Positions 1-8,804 of a stretch of 64,000 nucleotides of DNA are shown one piece after another. The DNA comes from Mycobacterium vicinigordonae (GTDB lineage: Bacteria; Actinomycetota; Actinomycetes; Mycobacteriales; Mycobacteriaceae), in contig NZ_CP059165.1 of assembly GCF_013466425.1 (NCBI RefSeq), forward strand, positions 3,224,001 to 3,288,000, in the 5' to 3' direction. Every line of letters begins with the position of its first letter. The first letter of the stretch is position 1. The translations under genes were made by a program, and so were the position numbers. Under the pieces are notes generated by a model. That model made no database searches, was not told the DNA's origin, and was given only the letters and a program-made list of their open reading frames with translations.

Positions 1-630
<630 letters not shown>

Positions 631-994
631 CCGCACCGGATTCACGCCGCCTCGCCCGGGCGCCGAGACAACCGTGTTTCTGCTGGTGAATTCGACCGCT
701 CCGAACATCAAATTTAACGACGGTTGAACAGAAGTTTGCGCGGAATGAATAATTGGCGTCGTCGGCTCCTTCGCTCCTTTGCTGCCATTAGAGTCCCGTA
801 TGAGTGTCAGGCAGGACGTACTACCAGCGAATGAACTGTGATACCGACCACGATGATGGCCCAGGACGTGCGAAGCGTTCGACATCGCCAAGCGTCGGCA
901 CAGCACTCCACGATTTCCCGCAGCAACGTGGCTGCAGACGAACGCGAGAACAGGACAGCCAAGACCGACACGTGTGGCGGTTGAGGAGGGGTTG
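631..994. other. Intergenic region upstream of first PPE gene, candidate promoter
   Basis: 364 bases without a convincing gene. It is more AT-rich around 690-760. A plausible SigA-type promoter is TTGAAC at 724-729 and AATAAT at 748-753, spaced 18 bp, which would transcribe the PPE-PE-PPE block. The rest shows nothing recognisable. ORFs reading through here in other frames have no family resemblance. Confidence 0.4.
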
Positions 995-2230
995 GTGTTT
1001 GACTTCGGCGCGTTGCCTCCCGAGATCAACTCGGGACGGATTTACAGCGGTCCCGGGTCCGCTCCGATGATCGCGGCCGCTTCGGCCTGGGACGGCGTGG
1101 CGGCGGAATTGAGTTCGGCCGCTTCCGGATACAACTCGGTGATCACGGAACTGACCGGCTCGCCCTGGCTGGGGCCGGCGTCGCAGGCGATGCTCGCAGC
1201 CGTCGTGCCGTATGTCGGCTGGCTCAGCGCGGCGGCTGCTCAGGCAGAGGAGACCGGGACTCAGGCCCGCGCCGCCGCGGCCGCATATGACGCGGCGTTT
1301 TCCATGACGGTGCCGCCCCCGGTGATCGCCGCCAACCGGGCGCTGCTGATGACGCTGGTAGCGACCAACTTCTTCGGACAGAACACCCCGGCAATCGCAA
1401 CAACCGAAGCCCACTACATCGAGATGTGGGCTCAGGATGCCGCCGCAATGTACGAATACGCTGCATCGTCGGCAATCGCCACCGAGTTGGCGCGGTTCGT
1501 CGCACCGCCGAATACGACGACACCCGACGGTGTGCCCGCGCAGGCCGCTGCGGTCAGCCACGCTGCCGCGACCCCAGCGGCGGAGGCGCAGACCACAGCC
1601 ACCCAACTCGTCTCCACCGCTGCGGTGCCCCAGGCACTGCAACAACTCGCGGCCGCCCCGGCGGCGGCCGTCGAACCGAACTTCGTCTGGAACACCATTC
1701 AGAATTTCATGATGTATGGCTTACCAACTCCTGCGAACAACTATCTGGGGTTAACCCCCGCCAACTACACCACGATGGTCCGAGCGCTGCAGCTCTATTT
1801 CGGCGTGGGCTTGGCGGCCTTCGGAACGCAAATTCAGCAGCAGTTGTTCAACGGGTTGGGAACCACGGCCGGTGCGAGTGGCGCCTGGTACCCGACCCCG
1901 CAATTCGCCGCCTTGGGCGCCGGCGGCTGGCACTTTCACTCCGGCGCCAGCCTCTCCTCGGCGAGCATCAGCATCGCATCATCCGGCAAGATCGGTGGGC
2001 TCTCGGTGCCGGTGAGTTGGACCAACAGCGTGGGCACCGTGGAGGGGGCCGGCGCGAAGGTGGTCAGCGCCAACTTCGCGGCCACCTCCACCCACGCCAG
2101 CCCCGCGAGCGCGATGCACTCGGGGGCAGGCATCCCGCACGCCGCGCGCAGCGCGCAACGCGCGGGAAACATGGGAGTGCGCTACGGATTTCGCTACAAC
2201 GTGGTCACCCGACCGCCCTCAGCAGGATGA
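995..2230 (+). CDS. PPE family protein, PPE-SVP subfamily (PPE25-like)
   Basis: A 411-residue PPE protein at the position of PPE25 (Rv1787). The N-terminal PPE domain (about residues 1-175) starts [20 protein letters not shown] and includes the WLGPAS turn. The C-terminal region has the SVP signature G335-L-S-V-P-x-x-W342 and ends RPPSAG. PPE proteins pair with PE proteins, bind EspG5 and leave through ESX-5 to the outer membrane or cell surface. GTG 995 was chosen because GAGGAGGGG at 983-991 sits just upstream and it gives the standard PPE N-terminus; GTG 974 in the same frame is the alternative. The PE gene 50 bp downstream is the probable partner. Confidence 0.88.
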   Translation: MFDFGALPPEINSGRIYSGPGSAPMIAAASAWDGVAAELSSAASGYNSVITELTGSPWLGPASQAMLAAVVPYVGWLSAAAAQAEETGTQARAAAAAYDAAFSMTVPPPVIAANRALLMTLVATNFFGQNTPAIATTEAHYIEMWAQDAAAMYEYAASSAIATELARFVAPPNTTTPDGVPAQAAAVSHAAATPAAEAQTTATQLVSTAAVPQALQQLAAAPAAAVEPNFVWNTIQNFMMYGLPTPANNYLGLTPANYTTMVRALQLYFGVGLAAFGTQIQQQLFNGLGTTAGASGAWYPTPQFAALGAGGWHFHSGASLSSASISIASSGKIGGLSVPVSWTNSVGTVEGAGAKVVSANFAATSTHASPASAMHSGAGIPHAARSAQRAGNMGVRYGFRYNVVTRPPSAG

Positions 2231-2280
2231 GTCGCTTGTTCCAAAGGTGAAGAGCCAGAAACTAATTGAGGAGAAACCGA

Positions 2281-2580
2281 ATGTCCTATGTGACGACACA
2301 ACCAGAAGCGCTCTCGGCCGCCGCCGGCACCTTGCAGGGGATCGGCGCCGCGATGAGCTCACAAAACGCCGCGGCGGCCGCACCCACGACCGGAGTCGTG
2401 CCGGCCGCCGCCGACGAAGTGTCGGCGTTGACCGCGGCACAGTTCGCCGCGCACGCACAGGTTTATCAGGCGGTCAGCGCCCAGGCTCAGGCAGTGCACG
2501 AATTGTTCGTCAACACCTTGGGCGTCAGCTCGGGGTCCTACGCGGCGACCGAGGCGGCCAATGCCGCCGCGGCCGGTTAG
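2281..2580 (+). CDS. PE family protein (PE18-like)
   Basis: A 99-residue PE protein without a C-terminal extension. It begins MSYVTTQPEAL with the Pro-Glu motif at residues 8-9 and ends with SYAATEAANAAAAG, which holds the YxxxE secretion signal. Its sequence is nearly the same as the second PE gene at 7395. PE proteins fold as a helical hairpin against a PPE partner and direct the pair to the ESX system. Start ATG 2281 follows a GAGGAG ribosome site. It sits between two PPE genes, matching PPE25-PE18-PPE26 of M. tuberculosis. Confidence 0.92.
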   Translation: MSYVTTQPEALSAAAGTLQGIGAAMSSQNAAAAAPTTGVVPAAADEVSALTAAQFAAHAQVYQAVSAQAQAVHELFVNTLGVSSGSYAATEAANAAAAG

Positions 2581-2590
2581 GAGTCAGCAC

Positions 2591-3817
2591 ATGGCAAGCG
2601 ATCTCAGTCTTCTACCGCCGGAGGTCAGTTCGGCGCTGATGTACTCCGGCCCGGGGGCATCGTCGTTCGTGGCGGCGGCATCCGCGTGGAACGCGCTGGC
2701 CGCGGAACTCACCTCCACCGCCCGGGGGTACGAGGCAGTGCTCGCCCAGCTGTCCAGCGAGGAATGGCTGGGGCCGGCGTCTGCGACGATGGCACAAGCC
2801 GCGGAGCCCTATGTGTCCTGGCTGACCGCTACCGCAGGTTCAGCCGAGAGCGCCGCCGCGCAGTCCCAGGCGGTCGCCGCGGCGTTCGAGGCGGCCTTCG
2901 CCTCGATCGTGCCGCCACCGCTGGTAGCAGCCAATCGCGCCGCGCTGGCCCAAGCTGTCCAGACCAACCTGCTGGGCATGAACAATGGCGTGATCGCCCA
3001 GCTGGAAGCCCAATACGCCGACATGTGGGCGCAGAATTCCGCGACCATGCTCAACTACGCCTCCGCGTCGCAGGCCGCCAGCAAGCTCACAACATTCACC
3101 GAGGCCCCGACGATTGTGAACCCCGCCGGTACCGCAACCCAGGCAACCGCTGTCGCCGCCGCCCAGGCATCGCCGGCAGCTTCGATCCAGCAGAACCTGC
3201 AGAGCGTCTTCAACCAGGTCACCACTCAGCTCGGAGCGCTCGCCACCCCAGGGACCACGAGTTCGTTGGTCAACTCGATCGGGTCCAGCAACCCGATCCT
3301 CACCGAGTTGTGGTTCCTGCTGACCGGGCAGACGACTTTGCCGACAAACTGGGGCAACTTCTTGAACGGCATGCAGCCTTTTGCCAGCTTCTTCTACAAC
3401 ACCGAGGGGCTGCCGTACTTCAGCGTTGGTATGGGCAACTCCGGTATACAGATGGCCAAGTCGGCAGGTCTGCTTACCAGCGCGGCGCCAGCAGCAGCGG
3501 CTGCAGTTCCGGCGCCCCCGATCAGCGCGGCCATCGGTGGTGCCGGCGGCCAGGTGGCGGCCGGGCTGGGCAACGGTGCCCACATCGGCCACCTAGCCGT
3601 ACCCGCTTCGTGGCCGGGAGCCTCTGCCGCGCCGACGGTGCGGCCGGCCGTGCAAATGGTCAGCGAACCCATTGTCACGGGCGCATCCTCCGGCGGTAAC
3701 GGCAATGTACTTAGTGGCATGCCGGTATTCGGAGCCGGAAACGGTCGCGGCGTGGGCGCGGGTCCGCGGTACGGATTCAAACCGACGGTCATGCCTCGGC
3801 CCATGTCGGCCGGCTAA
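2591..3817 (+). CDS. PPE family protein (PPE26/PPE27-like)
   Basis: A 408-residue PPE protein starting MASDLSLLPPEVSSALMYSGPG, so the usual MDFG start is replaced. The PPE domain spans about residues 1-180. The C-terminal part carries NTEGLPYFSVGMGN, a stretch I recognise from PPE26, and a weakened SVP motif (AVPASW with alanine for serine). It ends YGFKPTVMPRPMSAG, a common PPE C-terminus. It begins 10 bp after the PE stop, with AGGAG in between, so it is translated from the same mRNA. Export through ESX-5 as a heterodimer with the adjacent PE is likely. Confidence 0.88.
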   Translation: MASDLSLLPPEVSSALMYSGPGASSFVAAASAWNALAAELTSTARGYEAVLAQLSSEEWLGPASATMAQAAEPYVSWLTATAGSAESAAAQSQAVAAAFEAAFASIVPPPLVAANRAALAQAVQTNLLGMNNGVIAQLEAQYADMWAQNSATMLNYASASQAASKLTTFTEAPTIVNPAGTATQATAVAAAQASPAASIQQNLQSVFNQVTTQLGALATPGTTSSLVNSIGSSNPILTELWFLLTGQTTLPTNWGNFLNGMQPFASFFYNTEGLPYFSVGMGNSGIQMAKSAGLLTSAAPAAAAAVPAPPISAAIGGAGGQVAAGLGNGAHIGHLAVPASWPGASAAPTVRPAVQMVSEPIVTGASSGGNGNVLSGMPVFGAGNGRGVGAGPRYGFKPTVMPRPMSAG

Positions 3818-3867
3818 TCCCACGCCAAACCTCAACCACTTCAGCCGATCTTGAAACAGGAGCCAAA

Positions 3868-4188
3868 ATGACCGCCCGCACTCTCGTCCTGACAGCCATT
3901 GTGCTCGGTGCGTTGGTCACGGCCGCCACCGCTTCGGCTGATTCGCTCGACAACAGGTTCATCAAGCTGCTACAGAGCGAGGGCATCAGCGATCACATAT
4001 CGCCCAGTCACGCGGTGGAGGCGGCCCACATGGTCTGCACAAAGCTGGAGCAGGGCATGACGCCGACCGAGGTGGCCAGCGATGTGCTGAACAGCAGTTC
4101 CATGCCGGCCTATCACTCCGGCTACTTCGTCGGCGCCGCTATCGAAGTCTATTGCCCGCAGTTCGAGCCGGAAGAGGCGAAGAACTGA
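3868..4188 (+). CDS. Small secreted DUF732 protein (copy A)
   Basis: A 106-residue exported protein with a Sec signal peptide, cleaved after ATASA at about residue 24. The mature part is DUF732-like, with one cysteine in HMVCTKLEQG and another in EVYCPQF near the end, probably disulfide-bonded. It is very similar to the protein at 6767: both carry VLNSSSMPAYHSG followed by YFVGA or FFVGA. It lies 50 bp after the PPE gene with AGGAG upstream, so it may be co-transcribed. DUF732 proteins are common next to ESX-5 PPE genes, but I know of no assigned function. Confidence 0.85.
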   Translation: MTARTLVLTAIVLGALVTAATASADSLDNRFIKLLQSEGISDHISPSHAVEAAHMVCTKLEQGMTPTEVASDVLNSSSMPAYHSGYFVGAAIEVYCPQFEPEEAKN

Positions 4189-4195
4189 CCCCGAA

Positions 4196-5239
4196 CTAGC
4201 GGGTCTTGCGGTAGACGAGCCAACGCAACTCGATCGGGGATTCTTGCGGGGAGACGTCGAAAAGGTCCAGACCGTTGGCCCAACCCGGGAACCAGTCGGT
4301 GGGGGGCCAGGCGCCTTGCGGGAGGTGGCTTTTTTCGTATTCGCAGGCGGAATCGTCGGACACCATTTCCAGCGGTAGCCCGGTCACCGCGCTGGTCATC
4401 TCGTCCCGGGTGAAAATCATTGTGTTGCATTGTTGTCCGAGCTGAACGGCGGCATCGTCAGGGACATATCCCGGCCGTGGCAGAAATGCATTGAAAACCA
4501 GATGCCCGCCGGTTGCCAGGCAATCGGCGGCCAGTTCGAGAACACCCCGCAACTCATGGGGGGTACGGAACTCTGGCACCACTTCGGAGACCACGATCAG
4601 TTGATAGTCGGTGCGGACACCGTCCATGGTGTCGAAGGCGTCGCTTTCGATGACGCGCACATCCAACACCGCCCGCTCGGCCTCGGAGCGAATGATCTCG
4701 GCAAACTTCGGGGTCATCTCCACTGCATCCACCGGGTGGCCGCGCCGAGCCAGCGCGAGCGCATTACGGCCGGTTCCGGCCCCCACGTCGAGCACCCGGA
4801 AAGCCGCCGGATCGGCCGCCTCACAAGCCAGCGCCCAGACCCGTGCATCGGCCTCAGCCCCGAACAGCGGGCCCTCGCGCGCGCCAACCCATGTGTCGTA
4901 ATCGCCTGCGACCGTGAGCCATTCAGCTTTCACACGGTAGTTCATCCCGATGCCGAAGGGGGCGTGGTAGGAGATGACGATGTTGGAGCGCTGAGAAGCG
5001 CTGAAGGCGCGGTCCAACTCGGTCTCCAACATCGTCCTCAGTTGCGCGGCTTCTTCGTCCGTCTGCTGAGCGCCGACGCTGGCGAAGATGTTCTTGCACA
5101 TGTCGATGTACTCGTCGATCAACGCTGGAACCGCTGGCACGCTGATCTGGCCGGCGGCAACCGACCGACGATGTAACCGTCGCGTCATTGCGGAGCGCAG
5201 CGACGCAGGATCGAACGAACGCCCCGGCCGATCTTCCAT
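4196..5239 (-). CDS. Class I SAM-dependent methyltransferase
   Basis: A 347-residue cytoplasmic protein. Residues from about 145 form a Rossmann methyltransferase domain, with motif I VLDVGAGTGRNAL and the acidic motif II region VDAVEMTP. The N-terminal 140 residues are a helical region of unknown role. It lies 52 bp downstream of the PstS3-like gene on the same strand, so the two may form one transcript opposite to the ESX-5 genes. The substrate cannot be read from sequence. It has no counterpart at this place in the M. tuberculosis ESX-5 locus. ATG 5239 lacks a strong ribosome site. Confidence 0.82.
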   Translation of the reverse strand: MEDRPGRSFDPASLRSAMTRRLHRRSVAAGQISVPAVPALIDEYIDMCKNIFASVGAQQTDEEAAQLRTMLETELDRAFSASQRSNIVISYHAPFGIGMNYRVKAEWLTVAGDYDTWVGAREGPLFGAEADARVWALACEAADPAAFRVLDVGAGTGRNALALARRGHPVDAVEMTPKFAEIIRSEAERAVLDVRVIESDAFDTMDGVRTDYQLIVVSEVVPEFRTPHELRGVLELAADCLATGGHLVFNAFLPRPGYVPDDAAVQLGQQCNTMIFTRDEMTSAVTGLPLEMVSDDSACEYEKSHLPQGAWPPTDWFPGWANGLDLFDVSPQESPIELRWLVYRKTR

Positions 5240-5291
5240 GAGACTCTTCTACCTGACCCGATGCAGTGAAACCACCACCGGGCGTTCAGGA

Positions 5292-6401
5292 TTACGAGAT
5301 GGCATCCACCGCGGCGGCCAGTCGCTGCTTGAACGCGTCCGGAATAGGAACGTACCCGTTGTCGACCAAACCATTCTGGCCGTCCCCAATTGTGCTCTGC
5401 AGGAAGGCTTTCACCGCTGTGCCGACCATTGGGTCAGGATACTTCGAGCAAACTATCTCGTAGGTCGCCAGCACGATGGGATAGGAATCGGGCTGGCTCG
5501 GCCGGTAGAACGAGATCGTGTCCAGCACCAGGTCGTTGTTCTGGTTGACGATTCCGGCCGCTGCAATGGTCTTCGCCACCGAGTCCGCACTGATCGTCAC
5601 CGGGTTAGGGCCGGCCGACGTGATGATCTTGGCCATGTGGAGCGCATACGACTGGGCGAATGACCACACGGTATAGCTGATCGCACCGTCGGTGTGTTGC
5701 ACGGCCGACGCGGTACCGTCGTTGCCTGTTGCGCCCTCGCCGACACCGCCCAGAAACGTCTTGCCCGCACCCTTGCCCCAGGCGCCGTCCGAGGCCGTGT
5801 CGAGGTAGCGCTGGAAGTTGTCGGACGTACCCGATTCGTCGCTGCGGAACACCACACGTATTCGCTGTGCCGGAAGCGTGACGCCCGGGTTCAATGCCGC
5901 GATAGCAGCGTCGTCCCACTGGCTGATGGTGCCGTTGAAGATCTTGGCCGCTGTTGGACCATCCAGCGTCAACGACGTGAGGCCGCTGACGTTGTAGGTG
6001 ATCGCCACCGGCCCGAACACTGCCGGCAGATTCCACGCATCTGAGCCGCAGCGTTGCCGCGCCGAGGCGTATTCGTCCGGGGACAGCGGCGAGTCGGACC
6101 CGGCGAAATCGCTCTGACCGGCGATGAACTCGCGAATACCAGCGCCCGAACCGTTAGCCGTGTAGTTCAGCGTCTTGTCGCTGCACGCGTGCTCATAGGC
6201 CTTGACGAATCGATTCATCGCGTTGACTTGGGCCGTGGAACCGCTGGCTTTGAGCGCCTTGGAGCCGCCGCAGTTGACGCCCACCGCGGGCGCGCTGCTC
6301 GATGCACTCGGTGCACTCGCCTTGCGGTCATTTCCGCAGCCGCAGATCACCACCGGTGACAGGATCACAGCCACCCAGGCACAAAAAATCTTCGCGTTCA
6401 A
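5292..6401 (-). CDS. Phosphate-binding lipoprotein of PstS family (PstS3-like)
   Basis: A 369-residue periplasmic phosphate-binding lipoprotein. The TTG at 6401 follows GAGGA at 6 bp and gives the normal PstS length. It opens a signal sequence ending in ICGC, a lipobox whose last Cys would be lipidated. Landmarks of the family include [40 protein letters not shown] and SFYRP. Overall it resembles M. tuberculosis PstS3 most. No pstC, pstA or pstB is nearby, so it would have to feed a transporter encoded elsewhere or act alone. A longer reading frame to 6566 exists but would bury the signal peptide. Confidence 0.87.
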   Translation of the reverse strand: MNAKIFCAWVAVILSPVVICGCGNDRKASAPSASSSAPAVGVNCGGSKALKASGSTAQVNAMNRFVKAYEHACSDKTLNYTANGSGAGIREFIAGQSDFAGSDSPLSPDEYASARQRCGSDAWNLPAVFGPVAITYNVSGLTSLTLDGPTAAKIFNGTISQWDDAAIAALNPGVTLPAQRIRVVFRSDESGTSDNFQRYLDTASDGAWGKGAGKTFLGGVGEGATGNDGTASAVQHTDGAISYTVWSFAQSYALHMAKIITSAGPNPVTISADSVAKTIAAAGIVNQNNDLVLDTISFYRPSQPDSYPIVLATYEIVCSKYPDPMVGTAVKAFLQSTIGDGQNGLVDNGYVPIPDAFKQRLAAAVDAIS

Positions 6402-6766
6402 TTCAATTCCTCGGGTCCGGTCGACTGGCCGAATAGATCGGCACAGATGGACATTGCGGTTCGGATATCGGCCAGCCGGCTTGAACCCTATTTCAACTCC
6501 GGTGCACCGGAAATTAACGCGTGATGACATCACGGAGGCTCGAGGATGAACGAAAATCTCGGGCACACCAACGGGCCCGGCCAGGCTTCGACGCCGCCTG
6601 GGCGGCGTAATCCGGCCGCGAAGTGGACGGCGGGTAAACAGCGTGTGTACACCTGCGCGCCCCGCTGGAACTGCGGCTTACCAACCGCGAAAATCGATGT
6701 TGACGACCCGCACGACACGCTTGGCCGGGTTGTCGTCAGTAAGTCGTCTAGTTCGGGAGTTTGTGA
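6402..6766. other. Divergent intergenic region with several perfect palindromes
   Basis: 365 bases between the PstS3-like gene (leftward) and the second DUF732 gene (rightward). It holds CCGGTGCACCGG at 6499-6510, GTGATGACATCAC at 6521-6533, and a CGCCGCC/GGCGGCG hairpin at 6592-6607. It probably contains both promoters. No gene is supported. Confidence 0.6.
6499..6533. promoter_or_regulatory. Candidate operator region upstream of pstS3-like gene
   Basis: Two perfect inverted repeats lie 10 bases apart, about 100 bases upstream of the PstS3-like start: a 12-bp palindrome (6499-6510) and a 6-1-6 palindrome (6521-6533). Their density suggests regulator binding. Neither is a clear match to a phosphate-response box that I know, so the regulator is open. 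Confidence 0.35.
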
Positions 6767-7093
6767 ATGCGTCTGCGTCCGATTTGGGTCGTCGTTATGT
6801 TCTTGGCATTTTTTGGCCTACAGGCGGTCACCGTTGCGCACGCCGATACGGTCGACGACCGATTTCTCGCACAGCTGCGGTCCGAAGGCATTGCCGACCA
6901 TGAGTCCAACGCACATGCGATCGAAGCCGGGCACTTCGTGTGCGTGAAACTCGACAACGGGTTGTCACCCAGCGAAGTAGCCACCGACGTGCTGAACAGC
7001 AGCAGCATGCCCGCCTACCATTCCGGATTTTTCGTCGGCGCCAGCATCGACGCATACTGCCCGCGCCACAAGGAGAAATTGGGCTCGTCCTGA
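6767..7093 (+). CDS. Small secreted DUF732 protein (copy B)
   Basis: A 108-residue protein with a hydrophobic signal peptide ending at AHA (about residue 26). Mature cysteines lie in HFVCVKLDNG and DAYCPRH, the same two positions as copy A at 3868. The stretch DVLNSSSMPAYHSGFFVGAS is almost shared with copy A, while the signal peptides differ. The two copies bracket the reverse-strand pstS3-methyltransferase pair. Function unknown; extracytoplasmic location inferred from the signal peptide. Start ATG 6767 follows CGGGAG. Confidence 0.85.
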   Translation: MRLRPIWVVVMFLAFFGLQAVTVAHADTVDDRFLAQLRSEGIADHESNAHAIEAGHFVCVKLDNGLSPSEVATDVLNSSSMPAYHSGFFVGASIDAYCPRHKEKLGSS

Positions 7094-7394
7094 AGCGACT
7101 TCTCAGCAGCGCGATTCTTTCCCGCGCCGATCCGTCCGACCTGGGAAAACAGCATGTCAATCGATCTTCCAAGACGGCACCGCCAGCATCACCGGGTACA
7201 CCGCGGATTGTGCCGCGCTTGATTAACACCGAAGGTGGTCAGGCGCTGTTACTGTGTCGTTACAGCCGGCGATCCCGTATTGCCGTCGAGTGAACAAATC
7301 CCAACTAGGCAGCGTTGGAGGCGACCTGGCGCCGTGCGGTCATCTACTCTCGTGCAGAGAGCGGTGCTGGGATGAATTTTAGGGAGGAAACAGC
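7094..7394. other. Intergenic region upstream of PE19
   Basis: 301 bases with no supported gene. It should hold the promoter of PE19-esxM-esxN. A small inverted repeat, CTCTC/GAGAG with a 5-base loop, lies at 7347-7361, about 35 bases before the PE19 start. Confidence 0.4.
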
Positions 7395-7694
7395 ATGTCG
7401 TTCGTGACCACACAGCCAGAAGCGCTGGCGGCTGCGGCCGGAAACCTGCAGGGAATCGGCACAACCATGAGCGCTCAAAACGCCGCCGCCGCGGCACCCA
7501 CCACCGGAGTGGTTCCCGCGGCCGCTGACGAGGTGTCGGCGCTCACCGCGGCACAGTTCGCGGCACACGCGCAGATGTACCAGGCCGTCAGTGCCCAAGC
7601 GGCGGCGATTCACGAGATGTTCGTAAACACCCTGACCACCAGTTCGGGTTCGTACGCGGCCACCGAGGCCGCCAACGCAGCCGCAGCCGGCTGA
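7395..7694 (+). CDS. PE19: PE family protein PE19
   Basis: A 99-residue PE-only protein orthologous to Rv1791. It has PE at residues 8-9 (MSFVTTQPEAL), the conserved block PTTGVVPAAADEVSALTAAQ, and the C-terminal YAATE secretion motif. It differs from the PE at 2281 at only a few positions. AGGGAGG precedes the ATG. It lies upstream of esxM-esxN as in M. tuberculosis. No PPE gene is adjacent, so it may serve PPE proteins encoded elsewhere in the locus, including the PE-less cassettes at 17-23 kb. Confidence 0.93.
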   Translation: MSFVTTQPEALAAAAGNLQGIGTTMSAQNAAAAAPTTGVVPAAADEVSALTAAQFAAHAQMYQAVSAQAAAIHEMFVNTLTTSSGSYAATEAANAAAAG

Positions 7695-8031
7695 CCGATC
7701 TGCCCTAGATGTTTCGGAACGGGTCAGCGGCGGACGTGAGTTCCGCAGCCCCGTTCCGTCAGGCGGTGATCTCGCAGTCGAGCGGCCTGGCCGGAGGCCT
7801 TCGCTGCGAATCACCTGCATCCGCAGTCAACCCGAACAATGCGGTTCGAGTTCGACACCTTTCCGGCCGTGACGCAGCCCGGTGGCCGCCGGCTGACGGA
7901 AGAGGGGGTTCTCCGTAATTTTCCCGGTCGGCGGTTACATCCGTGTGGCGCTGATCGGCCATCGCGTTGTCAACATCTACTAACACTGACTATTCAAGAT
8001 CTACTAACACTGACTATTCAAGGAGTGACAA
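7695..8031. other. PE19-esxM intergenic region with tandem 24-bp repeat
   Basis: 337 bases without a supported gene. The last 60 bases are AT-richer than their surroundings and contain an exact tandem duplication (7975-8022) ending in the esxM ribosome site. Confidence 0.6.
7975..8022 (+). repeat. Exact tandem repeat, 2 x 24 bp, in esxM leader
   Basis: Two perfect head-to-tail copies at 7975-7998 and 7999-8022, each running from ATCTACTAACACTG to ATTCAAG. The second copy ends in AAG, which becomes the AAGGAG ribosome site of esxM eight bases before its GTG. Because the duplication sits in the immediate upstream leader, it may change mRNA structure or translation of the abundant esxMN pair. 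Confidence 0.95.
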
Positions 8032-8328
8032 GTGGCTACACGCTTTATGACTGACCCGCACTCGATGCGGGCCATGGCGGGCCGTTTCGAGACCCACGCC
8101 CAGACCGTCGAGGACGAAGCTCGCCGGATGATGGCGTCCTCGCAGAACATCTCCGGCGCCGGCTGGAGCGGTCTGGCCGAGGCCACCTCGATGGACACGA
8201 TGACCCAGATGAACCAGGCCTTCCGCAACATCGTCAACATGCTGCACGGCGTTCGCGACGGACTCATCCGGGACGCCAACAACTACGAGCAGCAAGAGCA
8301 GGCCTCCCAGCAGATCCTCAGCAGCTAG
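8032..8328 (+). CDS. esxM: ESX-5 WXG100 protein EsxM
   Basis: A 98-residue WXG100 protein of the CFP-10-like partner type, orthologous to Rv1792. The WxG turn is [10 protein letters not shown] near residue 45, and the C-terminal flexible end contains YEQQE, the YxxxD/E signal recognised by the ESX ATPase. It forms a four-helix heterodimer with EsxN and is exported through ESX-5. GTG 8032 is preceded by AAGGAG. EsxN follows 50 bp downstream. Confidence 0.95.
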   Translation: MATRFMTDPHSMRAMAGRFETHAQTVEDEARRMMASSQNISGAGWSGLAEATSMDTMTQMNQAFRNIVNMLHGVRDGLIRDANNYEQQEQASQQILSS

Positions 8329-8378
8329 CCACTCACGTCCTGGCTGCGTACTCTTTCAATCGTTAGGAGATCAACAGA

Positions 8379-8663
8379 ATGACCATCAATTACCAGTTCG
8401 GCGATGTCGACGCCCACGGTGCGCTCATCCGCGCGCAGGCCGCCAACTTGGAGGCCGAGCACCAGGCCATCGTTCGCGATGTGCTGGCTGCCGGTGACTT
8501 CTGGGGCGGCGCCGGTTCGGTGGCTTGCCAAGAGTTCATCACCCAGTTGGGTCGCAACTTCCAGGTGATCTACGAGCAGGCCAACGCTCACGGCCAGAAG
8601 GTGCAGTCCGCCGGCAGCAACATGGCGCAGACCGACAGCGCCGTCGGGTCCAGCTGGGCCTAA
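8379..8663 (+). CDS. esxN: ESX-5 WXG100 protein EsxN
   Basis: A 94-residue ESAT-6-like WXG100 protein orthologous to Rv1793. It starts MTINYQFGDVDAHGALIRAQ and has FWGG as the helix turn around residues 41-44. It belongs to the EsxN subfamily whose members (EsxI, EsxL, EsxO) are near-identical in M. tuberculosis. It is secreted with EsxM through ESX-5. The start ATG is preceded by TAGGAG. A strong hairpin follows the gene. Confidence 0.95.
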   Translation: MTINYQFGDVDAHGALIRAQAANLEAEHQAIVRDVLAAGDFWGGAGSVACQEFITQLGRNFQVIYEQANAHGQKVQSAGSNMAQTDSAVGSSWA

Positions 8664-8684
8664 ATAACTAAAAACTGCGGGCGC

Positions 8685-8716
8685 GGCAGCACACCAAAGC
8701 AGGACGGTGTGCTGCC
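8685..8716 (+). terminator. Strong hairpin after esxN, likely terminator or mRNA stabiliser
   Basis: A perfect 11-bp stem, GGCAGCACACC (8685-8695) with GGTGTGCTGCC (8706-8716), and a 10-base loop. There is no uridine run after it, which is common for mycobacterial terminators. It lies 22 bases after the esxN stop and 88 bases before espG5, so it may make esxMN mRNA more abundant than the downstream espG5 message. Confidence 0.6.
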
Positions 8717-8804
8717 GTGTCCTGCAGTCAACTGGAAGTACAACTGAGGTACGACGGTCGCTAATCAAGGGCCACAGGGGAACTAGAAGGGTCACGAGGT
8801 AGGG

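Noticed and set aside
6546..6947. A 133-codon forward frame overlapping the second DUF732 gene
   Set aside because: It is in a different frame from the signal-peptide-bearing DUF732 protein and has no recognisable features.
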